This document shows, one piece after another, positions 1 through 5,862 of a stretch of 11,332 bases of DNA. Both the position numbers and the translations under genes were made by a program. A model generated the notes under the pieces. That model did no database searches, was not told where the DNA came from, and worked only from the letters and a program-made list of their open reading frames with translations. Position 1 is the first letter of the stretch. The number at the start of each line of letters is the position of its first letter. The stretch is from Chloroflexota bacterium (GTDB lineage: Bacteria; Chloroflexota; Limnocylindria; QHBO01), in assembly GCA_013697395.1 (NCBI GenBank), contig JACCWY010000097.1, positions 1-11,332 of the forward strand, written 5' to 3'.

Positions 1-1377
1 GCCGACGACAGCCCAGGTCTCGCGCTCCGGCGCTCCGAGCGCCGCGCCCATGGCCGCCGGGACCGAGTAGCCCATCGTCCCGAGCCCACCGCTGCTCAGG
101 TGCCGGTACGGGTGACGGAAGCCGAAGTACCGCGCGGCCCACATCTGGTTCTGGCCGACGTCGCTCACGAGGGTCGCCTCGTGGTTCGTCGCCTCGCCGA
201 TCTGGTCGATCACGTAGTCGGCGGAGAGGCGCCCCTCGCGCCAGGCACCCGAGCCGTGCCACGAGCGAGCCTCGCTCACCTCGCGCCAGGCGGCCAGCTG
301 GGCCATCCACGCCGCGCGTGGCTCCGACTGCGGCAGGCGGCGAAGGAGGGCGGCCAACAGGTCGCCGGCATCGGCCACGATGCCGAGGTCGGTGCGCACG
401 TTCTTGCCGATCTCCGACCGGTCGACGTCGACGTGCACGATCCTCGCGTTCGGCGCGAAGGTGCTAACCTTGCCGGTGATCCGGTCGTCGTAGCGGCAGC
501 CGATCCCGATCAGCAGGTCGCTCTGCTGGATCATCTTGTTGACGTGCATCCAGCCGTGCATCCCGGCGTAGCCGGCGCTGAGGCGGTGCGTCTCGTCCAT
601 GTTTCCGATCCCGAGCAGCGTATGCGCGACCGGGATCTCGGTGCGCTCCGCGACCTGCAGCAGCAGGTCGACCGCACCGGCGATCTGGACGCCGTGGCCG
701 GAGAGGATCAGCGGACGTTCCGCCTTCGCGATCATGTCGGCCAGCTCGTCCGCCTCCGGCACGTCGCCGCGCACCGGTCGCAGCAGGCCCGGCAGCCGAA
801 GCTGGTGCGGCTCCGGATACGGGACCGAAGTCTCGAGCTGCAGCACGTCCTTCGGGAAGTCGAGCAGGACCGGCCCCGGTCTGCCGCTGCGCGCGATCTC
901 GAACGCCTCGGCCACCGCGTAGGGCACCTCGTCGGGATCCATGACCACGGTCGCGTACTTCGTGACCGGCAGCGCGATGCCGACGATATCGGTCTCCTGG
1001 AAGGCGTCCTTGCCGAGGAGGGCTCTGGGGACGTTGCCGGTGATGGCGACCATGGGAACGCTGTCCATCATTGCGGTGGCGAGGCCTGTGACGAGGTTGA
1101 TGGCGCCGGGTCCCGAGGTGGCGATGGCCACGCCAACCCCGCGGGTGGCTCGGCTATAGCCGTCGGCCGCGTGGGCGCCGCCCTGCTCGTGGCGCACCAG
1201 GATGTGGCGCAGCGGGAACTCGCGCAGCACGTCGTAGATCGGCAGGACCGTCCCGCCGGGGTAGCCGAAGATGGTGGTCACGCCCTCGCGGACCAGCGCC
1301 TCGCATACCGCGCGCGCGCCGATGCGCGGCGCCACGGTCGGTGTCGGTTTGCTGGAGGGACGCGGGAGAGCTGTCAT
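1..1377 (-). CDS. ilvB: Acetolactate synthase large subunit (3' end outside window)
   Basis: Thiamine-diphosphate (TPP) enzyme that condenses two pyruvates, or pyruvate plus 2-oxobutyrate, in the first common step of valine/leucine/isoleucine synthesis; it normally works with a small regulatory subunit (IlvN/IlvH). 459 codons are visible and about 100-140 are missing past base 1. Visible marks: FGYPGG (37-42), the catalytic glutamate of RHEQG (E64), TSGPG (87-91), GKDAFQE (122-128), a central domain with the CRYDDR stretch, and the start of the C-terminal TPP domain (SDVGQNQMWAARYFG, then SGGLGTMGYSVPAA). The window ends right after AVVG, just before the expected GDGG metal-binding motif. The ATG at 1377 is chosen because GAGGA (1391-1387) lies 9 bases upstream and the N-terminal length is normal. 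It follows an attenuator and leader ORF. IlvN and IlvC, if clustered, would lie left of the window. TPP paralogues such as glyoxylate carboligase are less likely given the attenuator and nearby ilvD. Confidence 0.95.
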   Translation of the reverse strand, partial: MTALPRPSSKPTPTVAPRIGARAVCEALVREGVTTIFGYPGGTVLPIYDVLREFPLRHILVRHEQGGAHAADGYSRATRGVGVAIATSGPGAINLVTGLATAMMDSVPMVAITGNVPRALLGKDAFQETDIVGIALPVTKYATVVMDPDEVPYAVAEAFEIARSGRPGPVLLDFPKDVLQLETSVPYPEPHQLRLPGLLRPVRGDVPEADELADMIAKAERPLILSGHGVQIAGAVDLLLQVAERTEIPVAHTLLGIGNMDETHRLSAGYAGMHGWMHVNKMIQQSDLLIGIGCRYDDRITGKVSTFAPNARIVHVDVDRSEIGKNVRTDLGIVADAGDLLAALLRRLPQSEPRAAWMAQLAAWREVSEARSWHGSGAWREGRLSADYVIDQIGEATNHEATLVSDVGQNQMWAARYFGFRHPYRHLSSGGLGTMGYSVPAAMGAALGAPERETWAVVG

Positions 1378-1386
1378 CGGAATTGG

Positions 1387-1391
1387 TCCTC
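1387..1391 (-). promoter_or_regulatory. Shine-Dalgarno sequence of ilvB
   Basis: GAGGA, 9 bases before the ATG at 1377 and just downstream of the attenuator hairpin. It supports that start codon. It also contrasts with the first genes of the transcription units here, which lack such a sequence. Confidence 0.6.
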
Positions 1392-1397
1392 GTCGGG

Positions 1398-1436
1398 AAA
1401 TCAAGAACCCCGCCGGGCTTCTCGGCCTGGCGGGGT
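1398..1436 (-). terminator. Attenuator terminator hairpin upstream of ilvB
   Basis: On the minus-strand RNA, ACCCCGCC (1436-1429) pairs perfectly with GGCGGGGT (1414-1407). After one A-C mismatch, GGC (1427-1425) pairs with GCC (1418-1416), closing a six-base loop. A moderately T-rich run, TTCTTGATTT (1407-1398), follows. The hairpin begins 31 bases after the leader ORF stop and ends about 30 bases before the ilvB start, which is the usual place for an intrinsic terminator that decides read-through. The T-run is interrupted, so termination may be partial. Confidence 0.75.
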
Positions 1437-1497
1437 GTCGGCTGCGCGATTCGTGTTGCCTGAGCGGCTACTCGGTCGAGCGTCCTCCATCCCGCCA
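1428..1497 (-). promoter_or_regulatory. Candidate antiterminator pairing in ilvB leader
   Basis: TGGCGGG (1497-1491), inside the leader ORF just after its Ile/Leu/Val run (codons 39-41), is exactly complementary to CCCGCCA (1434-1428), the 5' arm of the terminator. The two structures cannot form together. A ribosome held on the upstream branched-chain codons would leave 1497-1491 free to pair and so disrupt the terminator. The pairing is seen in the sequence; the mechanism is inferred from known ilv attenuators. With only seven base pairs, its strength relative to the terminator is uncertain. Confidence 0.5.
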
Positions 1498-1611
1498 TCC
1501 AAGGAGGATGACGAGCCGAAGAATCTCGATGAGTACGAGCACGCCGAGCAGCCCGGCATGAACCGGGCGCACGATCGGCTGAGCGGCCGTCGGGCCGCGC
1601 TGCTCTGGCAT
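1468..1611 (-). CDS. ilvB leader peptide (branched-chain amino acid attenuator)
   Basis: A 47-residue ORF beginning MPEQRGPTAAQP and ending GGRSTE, with ATG at 1611 and TAG at 1470-1468. Within residues 21-37 it has 8 Leu, 3 Val and 3 Ile out of 17 (LLGVLVLIEILRLVILL). It lies upstream of ilvB on the same strand, followed by a terminator-like hairpin. Leader peptides rich in the pathway's end products control transcription attenuation in E. coli ilvGMEDA and ilvBN and in Corynebacterium ilvBNC. By analogy, low charged tRNA-Ile/Leu/Val should stall the ribosome and favour ilvB read-through. There is no Shine-Dalgarno sequence; a -10-like TACGGT ends 6 bases before the ATG, so translation is probably leaderless. 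The hydrophobic run could also be a single membrane helix, but its position and the downstream RNA elements favour an attenuator. Confidence 0.8.
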   Translation of the reverse strand: MPEQRGPTAAQPIVRPVHAGLLGVLVLIEILRLVILLGWRDGGRSTE

Positions 1612-1617
1612 GGGTGG

Positions 1618-1647
1618 ACCGTACCAGCGTTGTCAACCCCGGGTCAG
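1618..1647 (-). promoter_or_regulatory. Promoter of the ilv leader-ilvB unit (predicted)
   Basis: TACGGT (1623-1618) fits a TANNNT -10 element. CTGACC (1647-1642) is a partial -35 match with 18 bases between. Six bases separate the -10 from the leader ATG, placing the transcription start at or next to the A of ATG. A perfect TTGACA (1636-1631) lies between them but is only 7 bases from TACGGT, and no -10 sits 16-19 bases after it, so it is not obviously the -35 in use. Confidence 0.45.
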
Positions 1648-2016
1648 TGGGACCTTTGGCGTTGGCCCGTCTGGCCGCTTCGATTGTTTTCCATCATCCA
1701 TGCACCCGGGGACTTATCGGTCGGCAGACCACTGCCTTACGCGCATCACCAGGCCCGCCCTGAGCGTGGAAGCAGCCCCGAAGGCCTGCTCGCCGCCACG
1801 TTTCGCCCTCGAACAGTCCGTGGGTGAATTGCTGAACATGAACTGGTTCGTGCGCCCTCGTACCAATCGCCCGGTGCATGCGTGACGCAACGGTTCAGTC
1901 GGGATCGGGTCCTTCAGCTTGTCAGTGGCGATCCCTGGTATTGGGCCGGATCGTCGCGAGCCTCGAGGGCGTCTCGGCCCATCGGGCCAGCCGGCTGCCG
2001 GCGGCGGCCTGAGGAG
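1648..2016. other. Intergenic region between ilvD and the ilv leader
   Basis: About 370 bases without a gene I can support. Short ORFs on both strands (for example 1879-1694, 61 codons) have no recognisable motif or start signal. Just after the ilvD stop, on the minus strand, are G+C-rich inverted repeats, including GGCCC-GAT-GGGCC (1988-1976) and the palindrome AGCCGGCT (1989-1996). They could end ilvD transcription, but no T-run follows. A group of three RNA-like hairpins occupies 1723-1800 and is listed separately. I see no tRNA, T-box sequence or repeat family. Confidence 0.5.
1723..1800 (-). ncRNA. Cluster of RNA hairpins, candidate structured RNA
   Basis: Read on the minus strand there are three hairpins in a row. 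First, CGTGG (1800-1796) pairs with CCACG (1769-1765), and inside it AGCAG (1790-1786) pairs with CTGCT (1775-1771). That stem is capped by CC-UUCG-GG (1784-1777), the very stable cUUCGg tetraloop, with one G-G mismatch. Second, CAGG/CCTG (1762-1759 with 1753-1750). Third, GGCAG-TGGT-CTGCC (1736-1723), five perfect pairs with a four-base loop. The UUCG loop forms only on the minus-strand RNA. This could be part of the ilvD 3' end, a longer ilvB 5' leader, or a small RNA. I do not recognise the family, and short hairpins arise by chance in G+C-rich DNA. Confidence 0.25.
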
Positions 2017-3753
2017 TCAGCCTCGTTCCGGCTGGGACAGCGCCCGCGCCAGCCGCGCGCCGGTGGTCACTGCGCCCTCGGACGCCGACGACACGAGGGC
2101 GGCGTACTTCGCCATCACCCCGCCGACAGAACGTTGAGCCGGCGGCGTCCAGGCTGCAAGCCGCCGCACGATCTCGGCCTCCGGCACGTCGAGGTCGAGA
2201 CGCCGCGCGTCGACGTCGATGACGATCGGGTCACCCTCCTCGACCACGCCGATCGGGCCCCCGAGCGCCGCCTCCGGCGCCACGTGCCCGATCATGAGCC
2301 CGTGCGTACCGCCGCTGAACCGGCCGTCGGTGATCAGCGCCACCTCGCCGCCGAGACCCTCGCCGACCAGGGCGGCGGTGACCGAGAGCATCTCCTGCAT
2401 GCCCGGACCGCCGACCGGGCCCTCGTGGCGAATGACCACGACGTCACCGGAACCGATGCGCTGCGCTCGCACCGCGTCGTAGCACGCCGCCTCCGAGTCG
2501 AAGACGCGGGCGGGGCCGCGGAACTTGCGCATCTCGTGGCCGGCGAGCTTCACGACGCAGCCGTCGGGAGCCAGCGAGCCGCGCAGGATGGCGAGGCCGC
2601 CAACCGGCTTGATCGGGTGCTCGATCGACACGACGACCTCCTGGCCGGGCGTCTCGACGGCGGCATCGGCGACCTCGGACAGCGTCCGCCCGTCGACGTT
2701 GCGGGTCGAGCCGTCCACGACGCCGCCGCGGATGAGCTCGCGCGCGACCAGGCCGATCCCGCCCGCCTCGTGGATGTCGAGCGCCGTGTAGCGGCCGCCG
2801 GGCATCATGTTGGCCACGATCGGCGTGCGCTTCGCGATGCGGTCGAACTCGTCGAGCTCCAGGGGGATGGCGAGCTCGTGCGCGATGGCCAGCAGGTGCA
2901 GCACACCGTTGGTCGACCCGCCGGTGGCGGCCACCGAGGCGATGGCGTTGTCGAGCGCCGCGCGGGTCATGATGTGCGACGGCCTGATCCCGCCATTCAC
3001 GAGATCCATGACGAGCTCGCCGGACCGACGCGCCGCCGCCTCCTTGGCTGGGTCGGTGGCCGGGATGCCGTTCAGGCCTCCGGGCGAGATGCCCATGAAC
3101 TCGAGCGCGGTGCTCATCGTGTTGGCCGTGAACTGGCCACCGCAGGCGCCCGGTCCCGGGCACGACGCATCCTCGATCTCGCGCAGCTCCTCGATGCTGA
3201 TCTTCCCGGCCCGATACGCGCCGATCGCCTCGAACACCGTCACCACCGTCGCATCCCGGCGACCGCGGACCACGCCCGGGTTGATCGTTCCGTTGTAGAG
3301 GATCAGCCCCGGCAGGTCGAGGCGCGCCAGCGCCATGGCGGCCGCGGGGATCGTCTTGTCGCAGCCGACCAGGCAGACGAGGCCGTCGAACAGGTGCCCG
3401 CGCGCGACGAGCTCGATCGAGTCGGCGATCACCTCGCGGCTGACCAGCGAGGCCTTCATGCCCTCGGTGCCCATGCTGACCCCGTCGGACACGGCGATCG
3501 TGTTGAACTCCATCGGCGTGCCGCCAGCGGCCCGGATGCCCTCCTTCACCCTGACCGCCAGGTCGCGCTGGTTGTAGTTGCAGGGCATCGTCTCGATCCA
3601 GGTCGTCCCCACGCCGATGATCGGCTTCGACAGGTCCTCGTCCGTGAAGCCGATGGCCTTGAGCATCGCTCGCGCGGCAGCGCGGTCAGGCCCGTCCAGC
3701 ATCACGCGGCTGTGCTCGCGGGGGTCGTATGCGGCGTTTGCGGGATCTGTCAT
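2017..3753 (-). CDS. ilvD: Dihydroxyacid dehydratase
   Basis: Iron-sulfur dehydratase that converts 2,3-dihydroxy-isovalerate (and the 3-methylvalerate homologue) to the 2-oxo acids that give valine and isoleucine; cytoplasmic. 578 residues, slightly longer than the usual 550-570. Family marks: PCNYNQRDL (C58), GCDKTIP (C131, with K133 at the position of the metal-binding lysine), CPGPGACGGQFTANTMS (C204) and ITDGRFSGGTHG (S480, the likely catalytic serine). The three cysteines match the cluster ligands of the family. The frame is open for 151 more codons upstream of the ATG at 3753, but that part is antisense to a transporter gene, and the 3753 start gives a normal N-terminus (MTDPANAAYD). 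It is divergent from the MFS gene, 40 bases apart. The related sugar-acid dehydratases share the fold; the ilv context favours IlvD. Confidence 0.96.
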   Translation of the reverse strand: MTDPANAAYDPREHSRVMLDGPDRAAARAMLKAIGFTDEDLSKPIIGVGTTWIETMPCNYNQRDLAVRVKEGIRAAGGTPMEFNTIAVSDGVSMGTEGMKASLVSREVIADSIELVARGHLFDGLVCLVGCDKTIPAAAMALARLDLPGLILYNGTINPGVVRGRRDATVVTVFEAIGAYRAGKISIEELREIEDASCPGPGACGGQFTANTMSTALEFMGISPGGLNGIPATDPAKEAAARRSGELVMDLVNGGIRPSHIMTRAALDNAIASVAATGGSTNGVLHLLAIAHELAIPLELDEFDRIAKRTPIVANMMPGGRYTALDIHEAGGIGLVARELIRGGVVDGSTRNVDGRTLSEVADAAVETPGQEVVVSIEHPIKPVGGLAILRGSLAPDGCVVKLAGHEMRKFRGPARVFDSEAACYDAVRAQRIGSGDVVVIRHEGPVGGPGMQEMLSVTAALVGEGLGGEVALITDGRFSGGTHGLMIGHVAPEAALGGPIGVVEEGDPIVIDVDARRLDLDVPEAEIVRRLAAWTPPAQRSVGGVMAKYAALVSSASEGAVTTGARLARALSQPERG

Positions 3754-3761
3754 GAGTTGGG

Positions 3762-3767
3762 AGTCTA
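3762..3767 (-). promoter_or_regulatory. Predicted -10 element of ilvD
   Basis: TAGACT (TANNNT type) ends 8 bases before the ilvD ATG. No Shine-Dalgarno sequence is visible between them, and no clear -35. If it is used, the 5' untranslated region would be only a base or two. Confidence 0.35.
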
Positions 3768-3781
3768 GCCTTCGATCAGGA

Positions 3782-3787
3782 CACAAT
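3782..3787 (+). promoter_or_regulatory. Predicted -10 element of the MFS gene
   Basis: CACAAT matches four of six bases of TATAAT and ends exactly 6 bases before the GTG at 3794. TTGGGA (3757-3762) is a partial -35 at a long 19-base spacing. The divergent ilvD -10 lies within the same 40-base gap, so the two promoters overlap. Confidence 0.3.
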
Positions 3788-3793
3788 GCCCCG

Positions 3794-4985
3794 GTGAGCG
3801 AGCAGCAGGACGCGAGGCGCTGGGTGGTGCTGGCGGTGGGCCTCCTGGGCCTGATCGGCGGATGCGCATCGCAGTACGGCCTCGCGTTCCTCATTCCGGC
3901 CCTGCGCACGGAGGGACTCTCCCTCGAGTCGGCCACGCTCCTGATCACCGCGCCGATCGCCGGCATCCTGTGCACGCTCATCGCCTGGGGGGCTGCCGCC
4001 GACCGATGGGGGGAGCGCCGTATCCTCACCCTCGGGCTCGCCGTCGCCGGCCTGGCTGAGCTGTTCGCTGCATCAGTCGACCAACCGGTCCAGCGATGGC
4101 TTCTGCTGTTCGTGGTCGGGGCGTCGAGCGCATCGATCCATGCGGCCAGCGGCCGGCTCATCCTCGGCTGGTTCGGTGCCCCCGAACGTGGCATGGCGAT
4201 GGGCATCCGCCAGATGGGTCAGCCCCTGGGGGTTGGGCTTGCCGCGATCATCCTGCCGTCGCTCGCCCTGGCGGGAGTCGGCACCGCCCTCGCGGGGCTC
4301 GGCGTCCGCGTGCCTGGCATCGGCGGCTCTCATCTGGCTGGTCGTTCGAGATCCGGTCCGCGCGCTCCAGGCCGCCGGAGCTGCATCGGTCTCGCCGTAT
4401 CGCGAATCGTTCCTGTGGCGGATCCATGCCGCGAGCGGTCTGCTCGTGATCCCGCAGTTCGCCGTGACCGTCTTCGCGTTCGACTACCTCGTGAACGCGC
4501 TTGGCTGGTCGATCACCGATGCGGGCGCGCTGCTCGCCGCCACGCAGCTCGCCGGCGCCGCCTCGCGGCTGCTGGTCGGCTGGTGGTCCGATCGGGCGGG
4601 CTCACGCCTGGGACCGATGCGCCTCGTGGCGCTGACCATCGGCCTGTCGATGACCTCCCTGGCCGCCCTGGCCTTTACCGGCGCCTCCGTTGCCGTGGCA
4701 GCCCTGGCGTTCGCAGCCATCGTGACGGTCACGTCGAATGGCCTCGCCTTCACCGCGGTGGCCGAACGCGCGGGATCCAGATGGGCTGGCCGGGCGCTCG
4801 GGATCCACAACACGTTCCAGAACGTGATCGCAACGCTTGTCGCCACGCCACTGGCGCTCGTGATCAGCGCAGCCGGTGGAGGGCCCACGGGCTACGCCCT
4901 GGCCTTCACGGCCGTCGTCATCTTCCCGTTTGCGGCCGCGATCCTTGTTCCAGTCCGCTCGGAGGAGGCTCAAGTACCAGGCTGA
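3794..4985 (+). pseudogene. MFS transporter, frameshifted
   Basis: Major facilitator superfamily secondary transporter, inner membrane, substrate unknown. It starts at GTG 3794 (VSEQQDARRWVVLAVGLLG). The first frame gives six-helix-half features: motif A GAAADRWGERR (67-77) and GWFGAPERGMAMGIRQMGQPLG-like residues near 125-146. After the helix beginning LALAGVGTALAG the reading frame changes. The next frame continues with the rest of that helix (SACLASAALIWLVVRD), the second half with another motif-A loop (GWWSDRAGSRLG), and ends at TGA 4983-4985. Removing one base within about 4294-4304, for example from GGGG at 4294-4297, restores a continuous 396-residue, about 12-helix protein, a normal MFS length. 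Unrepaired, the first frame would run out of register to 5143, into the cyclase gene. This could be a real inactivation or an assembly/sequencing error; the good preservation of the second half suggests it is recent or an artefact. Confidence 0.8.
4294..4304 (+). other. Frameshift site in the MFS gene
   Basis: Upstream codons lie in the frame of 3794; downstream codons are shifted by one extra base. The four-G run at 4294-4297 is the simplest site: without one G the reading becomes Ala-Gly-Ser-Ala-Ser-Ala-Cys-Leu, which continues the hydrophobic helix smoothly. Confidence 0.6.
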
Positions 4986-5008
4986 CGGCCACGTGCCCGG
5001 TCAGCTTG
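4978..5008. terminator. Hairpin between convergent MFS and cyclase genes
   Basis: CAGGCTGAC (4978-4986) pairs with GTCAGCTTG (5000-5008), with one G-U pair. GGC (4987-4989) pairs with GCC (4995-4997) across a CACGT loop, leaving a two-base bulge. The stem contains both stop codons (TGA 4983-4985 and, on the other strand, 5003-5001). Its position between convergent genes 15 bases apart suits a two-way terminator. There is no proper T-run on either side. Confidence 0.4.
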
Positions 5009-5798
5009 CAGACGGACCCACTCCCGCGGCGGCGATCTGTTCGGCCCATGCGTCGAGCGCCTCGGTTCGCCCGCGGAGCTCGAGGCGCCGGTGCTCGAGC
5101 GTGCCCGTCGGCAGTCCGGTGGCCGCGGCGGTCGCGGCGCTGACGAGCAGCTCGCCCGCGCCTGCCTCCGAGCCCAGACGGCTCGCAGCGTTCACCGCAT
5201 CTCCGAGGGCCGTGAAGTCGAGAACCTCGTCGACGCCGCCCACGAATCCCACCCACGCCTGCCCGGAGTGCACTCCGACGCCGACGGGTAAGGACACTTC
5301 GCGGAGGATGTTCCGGGCAGCCTCGACCGCGGACCCGGCGTGATCGCCTCCCACGAAGCCCGGAATGAACAGTGCCATGACGCCGTCCCCGAGGAGTTTC
5401 TCGACGATCCCGCCCCGTTGCCGGATGGCACGGGTCGCGACGCGCACGTAATCGCCGACCGCGGCGGAGTAGGCGGCGGGCGACATGGTTTCGGCGAGGC
5501 CCACCGACCCGCGGATGTCGGCAAAGAGCGCGCTGATCTCGATCTCCGCCCCGCCGGGATGCTTCGAGGCGGCCTTGAAGCAGTTGTTGCACAGCTGTGG
5601 ATTGCGGGGGTACCGGCCGAAGCCGAAGAGCCGCAGGACCGGGCCGCCCACACCGCCGTGGGGCGACAGGCATAACTTGCATCGCGGGTCGGAAGGAACG
5701 TGGCGAAAGAGACGGCGCATGCGCTGCAGGTCCGGATGGACCCCGAGCAGCATGTCCCGCCAGCCCTCGTTCGACTCGGGAAGCGCCGGTTCGCTCAT
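5001..5798 (-). CDS. Class III adenylate/guanylate cyclase with N-terminal Cys4 module
   Basis: Predicted soluble nucleotide cyclase of 265 residues, making cyclic AMP (most likely) from ATP. Residues 40-73 carry CKLC and CNNC pairs (C40, C43, C70, C73) about 26 residues apart around a Gly-rich GGVGGP segment, which looks like a zinc- or iron-sulfur-binding module. Residues 85-255 are the catalytic domain: first metal Asp in FADIRGS (D94), second in EKLLGDGVM (D138), with K134 and T196 at the base-selecting positions (Lys/Thr is common in bacterial adenylate cyclases), and N203 and R207 in GDAVNAASRL for transition-state binding. All catalytic positions are present. The ATG at 5798 is chosen because a -10-like TACGCT ends six bases upstream and the further upstream frame runs into leuC. 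It is divergent from leuC (64 bases) and convergent with the MFS gene. No transmembrane segment is seen. Confidence 0.88.
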   Translation of the reverse strand: MSEPALPESNEGWRDMLLGVHPDLQRMRRLFRHVPSDPRCKLCLSPHGGVGGPVLRLFGFGRYPRNPQLCNNCFKAASKHPGGAEIEISALFADIRGSVGLAETMSPAAYSAAVGDYVRVATRAIRQRGGIVEKLLGDGVMALFIPGFVGGDHAGSAVEAARNILREVSLPVGVGVHSGQAWVGFVGGVDEVLDFTALGDAVNAASRLGSEAGAGELLVSAATAAATGLPTGTLEHRRLELRGRTEALDAWAEQIAAAGVGPSAS

Positions 5799-5804
5799 CG
5801 GCCT

Positions 5805-5810
5805 AGCGTA
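5805..5810 (-). promoter_or_regulatory. Predicted -10 element of the cyclase gene
   Basis: TACGCT (TANNNT type) is followed by exactly six bases (AGGCCG) and then the ATG at 5798, with no ribosome-binding sequence. This is the same geometry as at the ilv leader and points to a leaderless mRNA. No good -35 is visible. Confidence 0.4.
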
Positions 5811-5846
5811 CTCCGCGGCCGAAATGCACTCGCTTGACGAATCGGC

Positions 5847-5852
5847 TAGGGT
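5847..5852 (+). promoter_or_regulatory. Predicted -10 element of the leuCD unit
   Basis: TAGGGT ends 10 bases before the leuC ATG at 5863, so the 5' untranslated region would be only about four bases. TTGACG (5834-5839) is nearby but only 7 bases upstream, too close to be its -35. The 64-base gap has no room for a leader peptide, unlike ilvB. Confidence 0.35.
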
Positions 5853-5862
5853 CGAGCCACCG

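Noticed and set aside
1631..1636. Perfect TTGACA as -35 of the ilv promoter
   Set aside because: It is only 7 bases from the TACGGT -10-like element, and no -10 sequence sits 16-19 bases after it.
100..1827. Long plus-strand ORF (575 codons) opposite ilvB
   Set aside because: It is antisense to ilvB, has no recognisable motif and a composition rich in Arg, Ala, Asp and His, typical of the open complementary frame in high-GC DNA.
1694..1879. Minus-strand 61-codon ORF in the ilvD-ilvB gap
   Set aside because: No start signal, no motif, and it overlaps the RNA hairpins; not enough to call a gene.
1648..2016. T-box riboswitch or tRNA in the ilvD-ilvB gap
   Set aside because: The T-box antiterminator consensus and a tRNA cloverleaf were both looked for by eye and not found.
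1882..3768. Long plus-strand ORF (628 codons) opposite ilvD
   Set aside because: It is the complementary shadow of ilvD, whose conserved motifs fill the minus strand; the plus-strand protein is low-complexity and unlike any family.
4290..4310. Programmed +1 frameshift in the MFS gene
   Set aside because: No slippery or stop-codon context of known programmed sites is seen; a mutation or sequencing error at a G run is simpler.
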